DNA from: an uncultured Eubacteriales bacterium | GTDB lineage: Bacteria > Bacillota > Clostridia > Oscillospirales > CAG-272 | Direction: 5' to 3' | Assembly: GCA_900542425.1 (NCBI GenBank) | Contig: UQNQ01000011.1 | Span: 1-49,600, forward strand | DNA: 49,600 bases | In this document: positions 32,434 through 40,588 of the stretch, in pieces | Numbering within the stretch: position 1 is the first letter of the stretch | Layout: each line of letters opens with the position of its first letter | Notes under the pieces: model-generated | The model's input: the letters and a program-made list of their open reading frames with translations, nothing else | What the model was told of the DNA's origin: nothing | Database searches by the model: none | Program-made: the position numbers and the translations under genes

Positions 32434-32463
32434 CTGGTAAGTATGGTTTTACCAGCTCTTTTT
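32434..32463. terminator. terminator-like hairpin, probably for mscS
   Basis: CTGGTAA (32434-32440) pairs with TTACCAG (32449-32455). Both sides have U-tracts (CTCTTTTT on plus; TCTTCTTTTTT on minus), so it can end minus-strand transcription past mscS as well as plus-strand read-through. Confidence 0.65.
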
Positions 32464-32534
32464 GAATTCTGTATAGCGGTTTGATTCCGTTTGCGATGGT
32501 ACGGTTTTATAACCCGACCGCAGCAGTTATTTTT

Positions 32535-33350
32535 TTATTTATCAAGGTGTACATCCATTTGCGGATAAGGAATCGAGATGCCGCGCTTGTCGAAGATTTT
32601 TTTCGATGCCTCCATCATGTCAAAATTGACAGTCCAGTAATCCGACGACTTTACCCAAACACGCAGATAGAAAACAAGTGCGCTGTCACCTTGCTCACCA
32701 AGACGCACGAACGGTTCCGGTTCTTTCATAACGAGCTCATGTGCGAGAGCAAGTTCTTTCAAGGTGCTTTTGACGAGATCAATGTCAGAATCATAGGAAA
32801 CGGAAAAGGTAAGATCAAGACGGCGAATCTCTTTTGCGCTGTAATCGGTGACAGACTGATTGGATAGTGTTCCGTTTGGAATGGTCACAACCTTGTTATC
32901 AACGGTTTCCAGCGTCGTATAAAAGATCCCGATATCGGTAACGGTGCCGCTGTGCGTTCCGTTATCAATAAAATCTCCGATAGAGAAGGGCTTAAAAATC
33001 AAAATCATGATACCGCCGGCAAAATTGGAGAGACTACCCTGCATGGCGAGCCCGATGGCAAGTCCGGCAGATGCGATTGCGGCGGCAATGGCGGTAGTTT
33101 CAATGCCAAGCACGGCAGCGATAATGGCGATGAGGAGTACATAAAGAGCTGCTTTTACCAGATCCACTACCAGTGTCTGTGCATTGGGCGTTAAATGATC
33201 AAATCTTTTCCCTTTGCGAAGGACTTTTACTCCCCATTTGATTAGTTTGACACCAATCAGCAGAATCAGAACTGCTGCGATAATGCGAAGTCCCGCAGAG
33301 GTTGCGAAATCCGCGATATTGGTCCATAATTTTTGAAAAAAATCTTCCAT
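32535..33350 (-). CDS. mscS: small-conductance mechanosensitive channel, MscS family
   Basis: A 271-aa membrane channel that opens under hypo-osmotic shock. It has three N-terminal helices. The pore helix TM3 carries the Gly/Ala-rich AIASAGLAIGLAMQGSLSNF near 92-111, followed by the beta domain (FSIGDFI, VTIPNGTLSNQSVTDYS) and the alpha/beta C-terminus. Length and order match MscS. The start at 33350 is preferred because GAGG abuts the longer ATG at 33356 but is six bases from this one. It follows aspS by 20 bp and is probably in the hisS-aspS operon. Confidence 0.92.
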   Translation of the reverse strand: MEDFFQKLWTNIADFATSAGLRIIAAVLILLIGVKLIKWGVKVLRKGKRFDHLTPNAQTLVVDLVKAALYVLLIAIIAAVLGIETTAIAAAIASAGLAIGLAMQGSLSNFAGGIMILIFKPFSIGDFIDNGTHSGTVTDIGIFYTTLETVDNKVVTIPNGTLSNQSVTDYSAKEIRRLDLTFSVSYDSDIDLVKSTLKELALAHELVMKEPEPFVRLGEQGDSALVFYLRVWVKSSDYWTVNFDMMEASKKIFDKRGISIPYPQMDVHLDK

Positions 33351-33370
33351 ATGCATCCTCTTTTTATTTG

Positions 33371-35152
33371 TTATTTTTCATATTCTGTGACGGCGATAGC
33401 AAGTTCTCGCAACGCTTTTTCGTCGGCGGGAGAGGGACATCCGGACATAATTTCAGAAGCGTTCTGTACTTTCGGGAAGGCGACAACATCACGTAGGCTG
33501 TTTGCATCGCACATCAGCATCGTGATACGGTCAAGACCGAGTGCAGCGCCTCCGTGCGGTGGCGCACCGTAGCGGTAAGCGTCCACAAGAAAGCCGAATT
33601 TCCTCTCAATGTCCGCATCGGACAGTCCCAGTCTGCGGAACATTTTTTGCTGCAATTCATAGTCGGTGATGCGAATGGAGCCGGAAGAAATTTCAATACC
33701 GTTCAGTACCAGATCGTATGCCTTGGCACGTACATTTTCCGGATTGGTATCAATATAATCGAGACATTCATCAAGCGGCATGGTGAAAGGATGGTGCATA
33801 GCAACCCAAGAACCGCTTTCCTCATCCCATTCAAAGAAAGGAAATTCTGTAATCCACAGGAAATTGTACGCTTCCGGAATGATATTCAGTTGTTTGGCAA
33901 CAATCAAACGCAGAGCGCCGAGTGTGGATAAGGCAGTGCTGTCTTTATCTGCAACGATAAGCGCAACGTCTCCGCGCCGGCAATCGAGTGCTTCCATAAT
34001 AGAATCAAGCTCGCCCGGAGCCATAAATTTGGAGAAGGAGGCAGACGGCGTTTCATCGACAAAACGGATATAAGCAAGTCCTTTGGCACCGATTCCGCGT
34101 GCATGTTCGGTGAGTTTGTCAATTTCCTTACGGGTAAGAATCGACGCCGCATTCTTTGCGACAATGGCGCGCACGGAGCCTCCTGCCGCCACAGCGGAAG
34201 AGAATACGGAAAAGCCGCTGTCCTTTACAAGCTCGGAAATGTTTTGAATTTCCATGCCGAATCGTGTATCCGGCTTGTCCGAACCGTAGCGTTCCATTGC
34301 CTCACGGTAAGTAAGACGCGGAATCGGCAGGGAAATTTCCATATTTAAAATATCCTTAAACAGTCGTTTGATATAGCCTTCCATCATTTTCATGATATCA
34401 TCTTCATCGACAAAGGACATTTCAAGGTCAATCTGGGTAAATTCCGGTTGACGGTCGGCACGCAGATCCTCATCGCGGAAGCAGCGTGCGAGCTGGATAT
34501 AACGGTCAAAGCCGGACAGCATCAAGAGCTGCTTATAAATCTGTGGTGACTGCGGCAGTGCATAAAAGCTGCCATGATGAATTCTAGACGGGACAAGATA
34601 ATCCCGAGCTCCCTCCGGCGTTGCTTTGATCATCATCGGCGTTTCGATTTCGAGAAAACCGTTTTCATAGAAATATTCTCTTGTCACACGGGCGATATGA
34701 TGGCGCATGATCAGGTTTTTCTGAAGAGCGGGACGACGTAGATCAAGATAACGATATTTTAATGCGATTTCATCACGGACATTGACATTGTCGTTGATTT
34801 CAAACGGGGTTGTCTGTGCCGCGGAAAGAATTTTGTATTCCGTTACGAAAATTTCGATTTCACCGGTCGGTATCTGGCGGTTAACGGAACTACGGGCACG
34901 CACGGTACCTTTGGCGACGATGACATATTCCGAACGCGTGCGGAATGCTTCTTCAAAAATACTCCGTTCTGTGCCTTCGTCAAATGCAAGCTGTACGATG
35001 CCTGTCCTATCCCGCAGATCGATAAAAATCAGTCCGCCGAGGTCACGTGTTCTTTGTACCCATCCCATGACGCAGACATGTGTTCCGACATCAGAAAGCC
35101 GGAGCTCGCCGCAGTAATGTGTTCTTTTATCTGTTTTTTCAAGCTTTGCCAT
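33371..35152 (-). CDS. aspS: aspartate--tRNA ligase
   Basis: A 593-aa class II synthetase that charges tRNA-Asp. It has the N-terminal OB-fold anticodon domain (WVQRTRDLGGLIFIDLRDR, near 31-49), class II motif 1 (FLEIETPMM), motif 2 (RCFRDEDLRADRQPEFTQ, near 217-234), the bacterial GAD insertion (about 300-410) and motif 3 (GAALGLDRITML near 530). AAAGGA lies upstream of the ATG. It sits 20 bp after hisS, an arrangement common in Firmicutes. No gatCAB genes are in the window. Confidence 0.96.
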   Translation of the reverse strand: MAKLEKTDKRTHYCGELRLSDVGTHVCVMGWVQRTRDLGGLIFIDLRDRTGIVQLAFDEGTERSIFEEAFRTRSEYVIVAKGTVRARSSVNRQIPTGEIEIFVTEYKILSAAQTTPFEINDNVNVRDEIALKYRYLDLRRPALQKNLIMRHHIARVTREYFYENGFLEIETPMMIKATPEGARDYLVPSRIHHGSFYALPQSPQIYKQLLMLSGFDRYIQLARCFRDEDLRADRQPEFTQIDLEMSFVDEDDIMKMMEGYIKRLFKDILNMEISLPIPRLTYREAMERYGSDKPDTRFGMEIQNISELVKDSGFSVFSSAVAAGGSVRAIVAKNAASILTRKEIDKLTEHARGIGAKGLAYIRFVDETPSASFSKFMAPGELDSIMEALDCRRGDVALIVADKDSTALSTLGALRLIVAKQLNIIPEAYNFLWITEFPFFEWDEESGSWVAMHHPFTMPLDECLDYIDTNPENVRAKAYDLVLNGIEISSGSIRITDYELQQKMFRRLGLSDADIERKFGFLVDAYRYGAPPHGGAALGLDRITMLMCDANSLRDVVAFPKVQNASEIMSGCPSPADEKALRELAIAVTEYEK

Positions 35153-35172
35153 AATGTTTGTCCTTTACAAGT

Positions 35173-36489
35173 TCATATTTTTAATAAGCTGACCGCCTGG
35201 GCGATTGTGACGTTTTTCTGTTCTCCGCTTTGCATGTTTTTGAGGGCGACGGTACCGGAGGCGGCTTCGTTTTCCCCGATGACAGCGACGTAGGGAATCC
35301 CGCATTTTCCGGCGTATTTCATTTTTTGCTTCATGCCGCGGTCTCCGTAATAGACATCGGTTTGAATTCCGGAATCCCGAAACGCAGTGGCGGCACAAAC
35401 AGCAAAGGGAACCGCTTTTGCGTCCATTGGTATCACAAGTACGCGGGCGATACCGTAAGCTTCAGGGGCAATCAGTCCGCATGCAAGAAGCTGAGAAAAC
35501 AGCCTTGTGAGTCCGATAGAGATGCCGATACCGGGAAGCTTTTTATCTGTATAATATCCGGTTAGATTGTCATATCGTCCGCCGGAGCATACGCTGCCGA
35601 ATTCCGGATGTGCATTGATTTGTGTTTCATATACCGTTCCCGTATAGTAGTCAAGTCCGCGCGCGATGGTAAGATCGATGCGGAAGCTTTCCTCCGGCAT
35701 GCCGAAAAGAAGCATCCCTTCCGTTACTTTAGAAAGTTCGTCAAGTCCGGAACAAAACAGCTCGTTTTGAATGTTCAGCCCACGAAGCTTTTCCAGCGTC
35801 TCAAGACGTCCTGCCTTGATTGTGATAAAATCGAGAATGGTGTCGACTTTATCTTCCGGAACTCCTATGCGAATAAACTCCGATACAACGGCGTCTTTCC
35901 CGATTTTTTCGAGTTTGTCAATGATACGCAGAATCTCTTCGATTTTTTCCGAAAGCCCGAGAGAGGCGAAAAAGCCTCCGAGAACCTTGCGGTTGTTGAT
36001 GCGAATGGTAAAGTCTCCGATATTGAGCTTTTTAAACACATTATAAATAACGGCAGGAATTTCTGCGTCGTAGATAAGATCAAGCTCGTCATTCCCGATA
36101 ATATCGATATCACATTGATAAAATTCCCGGAACCGTCCTTTTTGCGGGCGTTCTCCACGGAATACCTTGCTCATCTGATAACGCTTGAAGGGAAAAACAA
36201 GATCATTGTAATGTGCCGCAACATAGCGTGCAAGCGGTACGGTCAGGTCAAAACGCAGGGAAAGGTCGTTGTCTCCCTTCTGAAAGCGATAAATCTGTTT
36301 TTCGGTTTCTCCGCCCGCCTTGGCAAGCAGAACCTCGGAGAGTTCAATGGTCGGCGTGTCAAGAGGGAGAAATCCGAAACTTTCATATACGCTTCGGATT
36401 TTGTCAAACATATCGTTGAACAGGATTTGTTCTCCCGGCAAAAGCTCCATAAAGCCGGGAAGAATTCTCGGGGCAGTTTTCTCCTGCAT
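35173..36489 (-). CDS. hisS: histidine--tRNA ligase
   Basis: A 438-aa class II synthetase that charges tRNA-His. Motif 1 region DTPTIELSEVLL, motif 2 FRGERPQKGRFREFYQCD (near 111-128), histidine-specific RGLDYYTGTVYE near 272 and SGGRYDNLTGYY near 297 are present, followed by the anticodon-binding domain (about 345-438). TAAGGAG lies before the ATG. It is the first gene of hisS-aspS-mscS, with a short leader that leaves no room for a T-box. Confidence 0.96.
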   Translation of the reverse strand: MQEKTAPRILPGFMELLPGEQILFNDMFDKIRSVYESFGFLPLDTPTIELSEVLLAKAGGETEKQIYRFQKGDNDLSLRFDLTVPLARYVAAHYNDLVFPFKRYQMSKVFRGERPQKGRFREFYQCDIDIIGNDELDLIYDAEIPAVIYNVFKKLNIGDFTIRINNRKVLGGFFASLGLSEKIEEILRIIDKLEKIGKDAVVSEFIRIGVPEDKVDTILDFITIKAGRLETLEKLRGLNIQNELFCSGLDELSKVTEGMLLFGMPEESFRIDLTIARGLDYYTGTVYETQINAHPEFGSVCSGGRYDNLTGYYTDKKLPGIGISIGLTRLFSQLLACGLIAPEAYGIARVLVIPMDAKAVPFAVCAATAFRDSGIQTDVYYGDRGMKQKMKYAGKCGIPYVAVIGENEAASGTVALKNMQSGEQKNVTIAQAVSLLKI

Positions 36490-36536
36490 GGTGTTTTCTC
36501 CTTAAATTTGCTGAAAATTGATAGAATATTAACATT

Positions 36537-36564
36537 ATTATAGCACATCTTTTTTATTTTTCAA
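36537..36564 (-). promoter_or_regulatory. SigA-type promoter of hisS-aspS-mscS
   Basis: Minus strand: TTGAAA (36564-36559), 16-bp spacer, TATAAT (36542-36537), divergent from the recG promoter 18 bp away. Confidence 0.7.
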
Positions 36565-36581
36565 TATTTTCCTTAGGATTG

Positions 36582-36610
36582 TTGACGGAAAAATATGAAG
36601 ATGATATAAT
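36582..36610 (+). promoter_or_regulatory. SigA-type promoter of recG
   Basis: TTGACG (36582-36587), 17-bp spacer, TATAAT (36605-36610). Confidence 0.8.
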
Positions 36611-36675
36611 TTCTAAAGAAAGAAACGACCTCCGGAGGAAGCTCCTGCAATTTCGGAGGCGGAAAAGAGGATGCT

Positions 36676-38829
36676 ATGCGCACGGGTATGCTCAAGACGG
36701 GAAAGAATACGCCGGTAGAACGGTTTTTCGGCGTAGGTGCGAAGCGCGCCGAAGCATTTCATCGGCTGGGAATCCGAACGGCGAGGGATCTGATTTATCA
36801 TTTTCCGCGTGCCTATGAGCCGCGGGGAAATGTCAAATCGACACAGGATGTGATAGACGGCGAGGTTTGTTCTCTGATACTAACGGTGAACACGGAACCG
36901 AAATCCGCGATGATACGACGCGGAATGGTAATTACTAAGATTACGGCGTTTGATGATTTCGGTAAATGTCAGATTACATTTTTCAATCAGCCGTATGTGA
37001 AAGACCAGATGGCGCGAGGAATGACATTCCGTTTTTTCGGGAAAATCCGGCGTGAGGGCTTTTCCGTTTTCATGAATTCTCCGGTATTTGAACCCTATAA
37101 CGGCATAACACCGCTTCGTCCGCTTGTTCCGGTATATCCGCTGACAGAAGGAATTTCACAAAAGCTGATGGGAAACACGGTCCGTGCGGCGCTTGAGGCA
37201 GTTTTTTCTGACTCAGACGGGATTGAGGAATTCCTTACCGATGAGATCCGCTCCCGGTATGGACTATGCGATATCAAAACCGCGCTTTCCCGCATTCATA
37301 TGCCTGAATCCATAGAGGATACCGCGGATGCAGTACGAAGACTTGCCTTTGACGAGCTTTATCTGTTTGCGCTCTCCATGCTGCTATACGGGAAGAACCG
37401 GAAACTGCCGTCTCCGTATCGGATGAGACCGGCGGACAAGGCACGGTTCCAATCCTGTCTTTCCTATCGGCTGACGATGGCGCAGGAAAGAACCATGCAG
37501 GAGATGGAAGCGGATCTAACCTGCGGAATGCGAATGAATCGTCTTGTGGTCGGAGATGTAGGCTCGGGCAAGACCGTTTGTGCGGCATACGCGGTTTATA
37601 TCGCTTTGGAGAGCGGGATGCAGGCAGCACTGATGGCTCCGACGGAAATTTTGGCAAGACAGCATTTTTCGCAGCTTTCCCGGTTTTTTGAGACTCTCGG
37701 ATATCATACGGGGCTGCTTGTCGGAGGAATGACACCGAGTGCCAAGAGAAAGGTTTTGGAGGCTCTTGCTGACGGCAAGATCGATTTTATCGTCGGAACC
37801 CATGCACTGATCGAAGACGCTGTTGTTTTTGCGCGTCTCGGACTTGTTGTTATTGATGAGCAGCATCGATTCGGCGCCGCGCAGCGGACGACATTTGCCG
37901 CAAAAGGAGACGGCGTGCATGTCCTTTCCATGAGTGCAACGCCGATTCCGCGGACTCTTGCCATGGTGCTTTATTGTGATATGGATGTGTCTGTTATCGA
38001 TGAGATGCCGCCCGGCAGACAAAAGGTGGATACCTTTCTTGTGGATGAGAGTTACAGAGAACGTCTGAATGCTTTTATCCGTAAAAATATTGATGCCGGC
38101 GGTCAGGTATATATCGTATGTCCCGCTGTGGAGGAGCAAGAAGTATTTGAGGGGGAAAGCGGTGAGATGCTTTCGGCAGATGTGCTGATTCCGCCCGGCG
38201 GAGCCAAAGAGGAAAAAACGAAGCTGAAAGCTGCGATCGATTATGCAAGGATGCTTTCGGAAACGATTTTCCCGGAGTATCATACCGCTTTTATTCACGG
38301 AAAGCTTTCCGGAAAAGCCAAGGATAGGATTATGGAAGATTTCGCATCGGGAAAAATCGATATTCTTGTTTCCACAACTGTGATTGAAGTCGGTGTCAAT
38401 GTGCCCCGCGCGACACTTATGATCGTTGAGAATGCTGAGTTTTTCGGACTTTCGGCGCTTCATCAGCTGCGTGGCCGCGTAGGGCGCGGAGAGCGAAAGT
38501 CCTATTGTATCTTGGTATCAGACAGCAAATCGGAAAAAGCAAGGGAACGTCTGAAAATCTTATGCGAAAGCTCTGATGGGTTCCGGATTGCGGAACGTGA
38601 TCTTGAAATGAGAGGGCCCGGCGATTTTATCGAGCAAAGTAAGGGAAAGACTCGGCAAAGCGGGGAATTTGATCTCGGTCTTGCCTCTCTCGAGCATGAT
38701 GCGAAGCTTCTTTATTCGGCGTTTGACGAGGCAAAGCGAACGCTTTCAGCGGATCCGGTGCTTTCCTTGCCGGAAAACGCTGTCCTTGCTCGTGTTGTAG
38801 CAGAAAAAAACGGACGCACGGTTTGTTAA
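36676..38829 (+). CDS. recG: ATP-dependent DNA helicase RecG
   Basis: RecG remodels stalled replication forks and Holliday junctions. The 717-aa protein has the N-terminal wedge/OB domain (about 50-150), then superfamily 2 helicase motifs: Walker A GDVGSGKT (293-300), MAPTEILARQHF near 315, the DEQH box in VVIDEQHRFGAAQ near 393, SATPIPRTLAM near 420, TTVIEVGVNVP near 567 and the QLRGRVGRGE motif near 594. AGAGG lies a few bases before the ATG. It has its own promoter, and no LexA box was found there. Confidence 0.95.
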   Translation: MRTGMLKTGKNTPVERFFGVGAKRAEAFHRLGIRTARDLIYHFPRAYEPRGNVKSTQDVIDGEVCSLILTVNTEPKSAMIRRGMVITKITAFDDFGKCQITFFNQPYVKDQMARGMTFRFFGKIRREGFSVFMNSPVFEPYNGITPLRPLVPVYPLTEGISQKLMGNTVRAALEAVFSDSDGIEEFLTDEIRSRYGLCDIKTALSRIHMPESIEDTADAVRRLAFDELYLFALSMLLYGKNRKLPSPYRMRPADKARFQSCLSYRLTMAQERTMQEMEADLTCGMRMNRLVVGDVGSGKTVCAAYAVYIALESGMQAALMAPTEILARQHFSQLSRFFETLGYHTGLLVGGMTPSAKRKVLEALADGKIDFIVGTHALIEDAVVFARLGLVVIDEQHRFGAAQRTTFAAKGDGVHVLSMSATPIPRTLAMVLYCDMDVSVIDEMPPGRQKVDTFLVDESYRERLNAFIRKNIDAGGQVYIVCPAVEEQEVFEGESGEMLSADVLIPPGGAKEEKTKLKAAIDYARMLSETIFPEYHTAFIHGKLSGKAKDRIMEDFASGKIDILVSTTVIEVGVNVPRATLMIVENAEFFGLSALHQLRGRVGRGERKSYCILVSDSKSEKARERLKILCESSDGFRIAERDLEMRGPGDFIEQSKGKTRQSGEFDLGLASLEHDAKLLYSAFDEAKRTLSADPVLSLPENAVLARVVAEKNGRTVC

Positions 38830-38852
38830 AGAAATCTTAAAGTGCCGTTATA

Positions 38853-38881
38853 TTGAATTTTAAAGAAAAATCCGGTAAAAT
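38853..38881 (+). promoter_or_regulatory. probable promoter of the glycoside-hydrolase-like gene
   Basis: TTGAAT (38853-38858), 17-bp spacer, TAAAAT (38876-38881), 27 bp before the start codon. Confidence 0.55.
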
Positions 38882-38908
38882 CAAAACCGGTTACAGGGGG
38901 AGAACGGA

Positions 38909-40447
38909 ATGGGAAGAATTATTTTCAATGAGGATCCGAATCATTTTATTTTTACGCGCGCATGCGCCGGCATTGAGAAAGTAACAAAAAAGGATCTTAT
39001 CGATTTTATTCTGCAATATAAGGATACCCAGATAACCGATTTTATGGTTTGTATATGTGCTTCGCTGACATGGTATCGTTCGGTACGGACGGAGAATGCC
39101 ATTGATAAATATAAAAAATGGGTTGCCGAGGGGAAAACGTCTGACGATGAGAAGGATCCTGTCGTGAGATGTACGAAACTGCTTGTCGATATCTACGAAA
39201 CCGAGGGAATTGAAATGCACAAGCTGTGGGTGGATACGCTGCGCAGTATCGGCATCCGACCATGGATCAGTGTGCGCATGAATGATATCCACGAGACAGA
39301 CAGAGAGGATTCCTTTTTGTTCAGCAATTTTTATAAGACGCATCGTCATATGAACCGGGCGTCTCACAGGGAACCAGCCAATTATTATGAATATGGTTTG
39401 AACTATCTTTATGAGGATGTGCGCCGTTATTATATGACTTTGATTGAAGAAGCGCTGGATACCTTCGATATGGATGGCCTTGAGCTTGACTGGATGCGGG
39501 AAATTTATTCTGTCGGAATCGGAAGAGAGTATGAAGGAATTTCTGTTATCAATGCTTTTATGCGAGATGTTTTTGCGCGTGTGAAGGAAGCGGAGAAAAA
39601 ATGGGGTCATCCGATTCGGATCGGTGTTCGTCTGCCGGATACGCCGGAAAAATGTCTGCGTCTCGGCTTTGATTTCTTTGATTGGGTAGAGGAAGGACTT
39701 ATAGACTTGATTACCGTAACTCCCAGATGGTCCAGCATTGACAACAATATGCCCATTGATATCTGGAGGAAAATCATTGCCGGCAAATCGGTCGAACTTG
39801 CTGCGGGACTGGAAATTCTGATTGATGCTTATAACCGACGCGGAAGAAAATATCTGCCGAACACATATGAAACGGCGATCGGTTCCGCCTGCGCTTATCA
39901 TTTTATGGGGGCGGATGCGATTTATCTTTTCAATTACATGGATGGACTGATTCCAAGCGCTGACAAGGATGATTCACTTTATTCCAATGGGGAAATTTAT
40001 CACAAATTCCTTTGTGCCGCCGGCGATTATGATGAGGCGTCAGCAGAACCACGCCGCCATGTTGTGACCTACGACGACGTATATGCAATCGGAGCTTCCA
40101 ATTCCAAACAGCTACCTGTCAGCTTGGCAGGGGAGAAAGGAAGAGCAATACCCTTTGCGGCGATCAGAATCGTGACAGGCAAAATTCAGAAAGAACGGCA
40201 GGTCCGAGTCGTGCTTGGCTTTTCAAAGGAGAAGCCTTTTGAAATAGAAAAAGTCACGGTATACCTGAACGCAAAAAGATGTGTCACTGTGGGAAGAGCA
40301 GAACCCGTTTATCCGCAATATGAGGATATGGAGTATTATGTATTTGAAGCGAAGAACGATGGAACACTTCCGCCGGTTTCTGTTTTGGAAATCGGTATTT
40401 CCGAGGGAAACACCGCTGTTCATTGGGCAGAAATCGATATTATATAA
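38909..40447 (+). CDS. glycoside-hydrolase-like TIM-barrel protein, family unassigned
   Basis: A 512-aa protein whose first 370 residues look like a (beta/alpha)8 barrel of the glycosidase type. Signs are DTLRSIGIRPWISVRMND near 109-126, a possible acid pair in DMDGLELDWMRE near 188-199, IRIGVRLPDTPEKCLRLG near 235, ITVTPRWSS, and GADAIYLFNYMDG near 335. The last 120 residues are beta-rich (FEIEKVTVYLNAKR). No signal peptide is seen, so it should act inside the cell on imported or internal substrates. AGGGGGAGA precedes the ATG. It is near the second YfhO gene but with a 141-bp gap and no clear link. Confidence 0.6.
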   Translation: MGRIIFNEDPNHFIFTRACAGIEKVTKKDLIDFILQYKDTQITDFMVCICASLTWYRSVRTENAIDKYKKWVAEGKTSDDEKDPVVRCTKLLVDIYETEGIEMHKLWVDTLRSIGIRPWISVRMNDIHETDREDSFLFSNFYKTHRHMNRASHREPANYYEYGLNYLYEDVRRYYMTLIEEALDTFDMDGLELDWMREIYSVGIGREYEGISVINAFMRDVFARVKEAEKKWGHPIRIGVRLPDTPEKCLRLGFDFFDWVEEGLIDLITVTPRWSSIDNNMPIDIWRKIIAGKSVELAAGLEILIDAYNRRGRKYLPNTYETAIGSACAYHFMGADAIYLFNYMDGLIPSADKDDSLYSNGEIYHKFLCAAGDYDEASAEPRRHVVTYDDVYAIGASNSKQLPVSLAGEKGRAIPFAAIRIVTGKIQKERQVRVVLGFSKEKPFEIEKVTVYLNAKRCVTVGRAEPVYPQYEDMEYYVFEAKNDGTLPPVSVLEIGISEGNTAVHWAEIDII

Positions 40448-40588
40448 CCACAAATTTTTATAAATGAAAGATATTTTTCTTATGGGAATTTTTCCGATGA
40501 AATTCGGGTTGTGTGAGAAAAAATTCGTTTTTATGCGACAAAACGTCATGAGATATGGACAATGAAAACGGAGAGAGGAGTATTTGCT

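Noticed and set aside
35608..36543. 311-aa plus-strand frame antisense to hisS
   Set aside because: A shadow of a strongly supported synthetase gene; no ribosome site.
37516..38463. 315-aa minus-strand frame antisense to recG
   Set aside because: Shadow frame; recG motifs are complete on the other strand.
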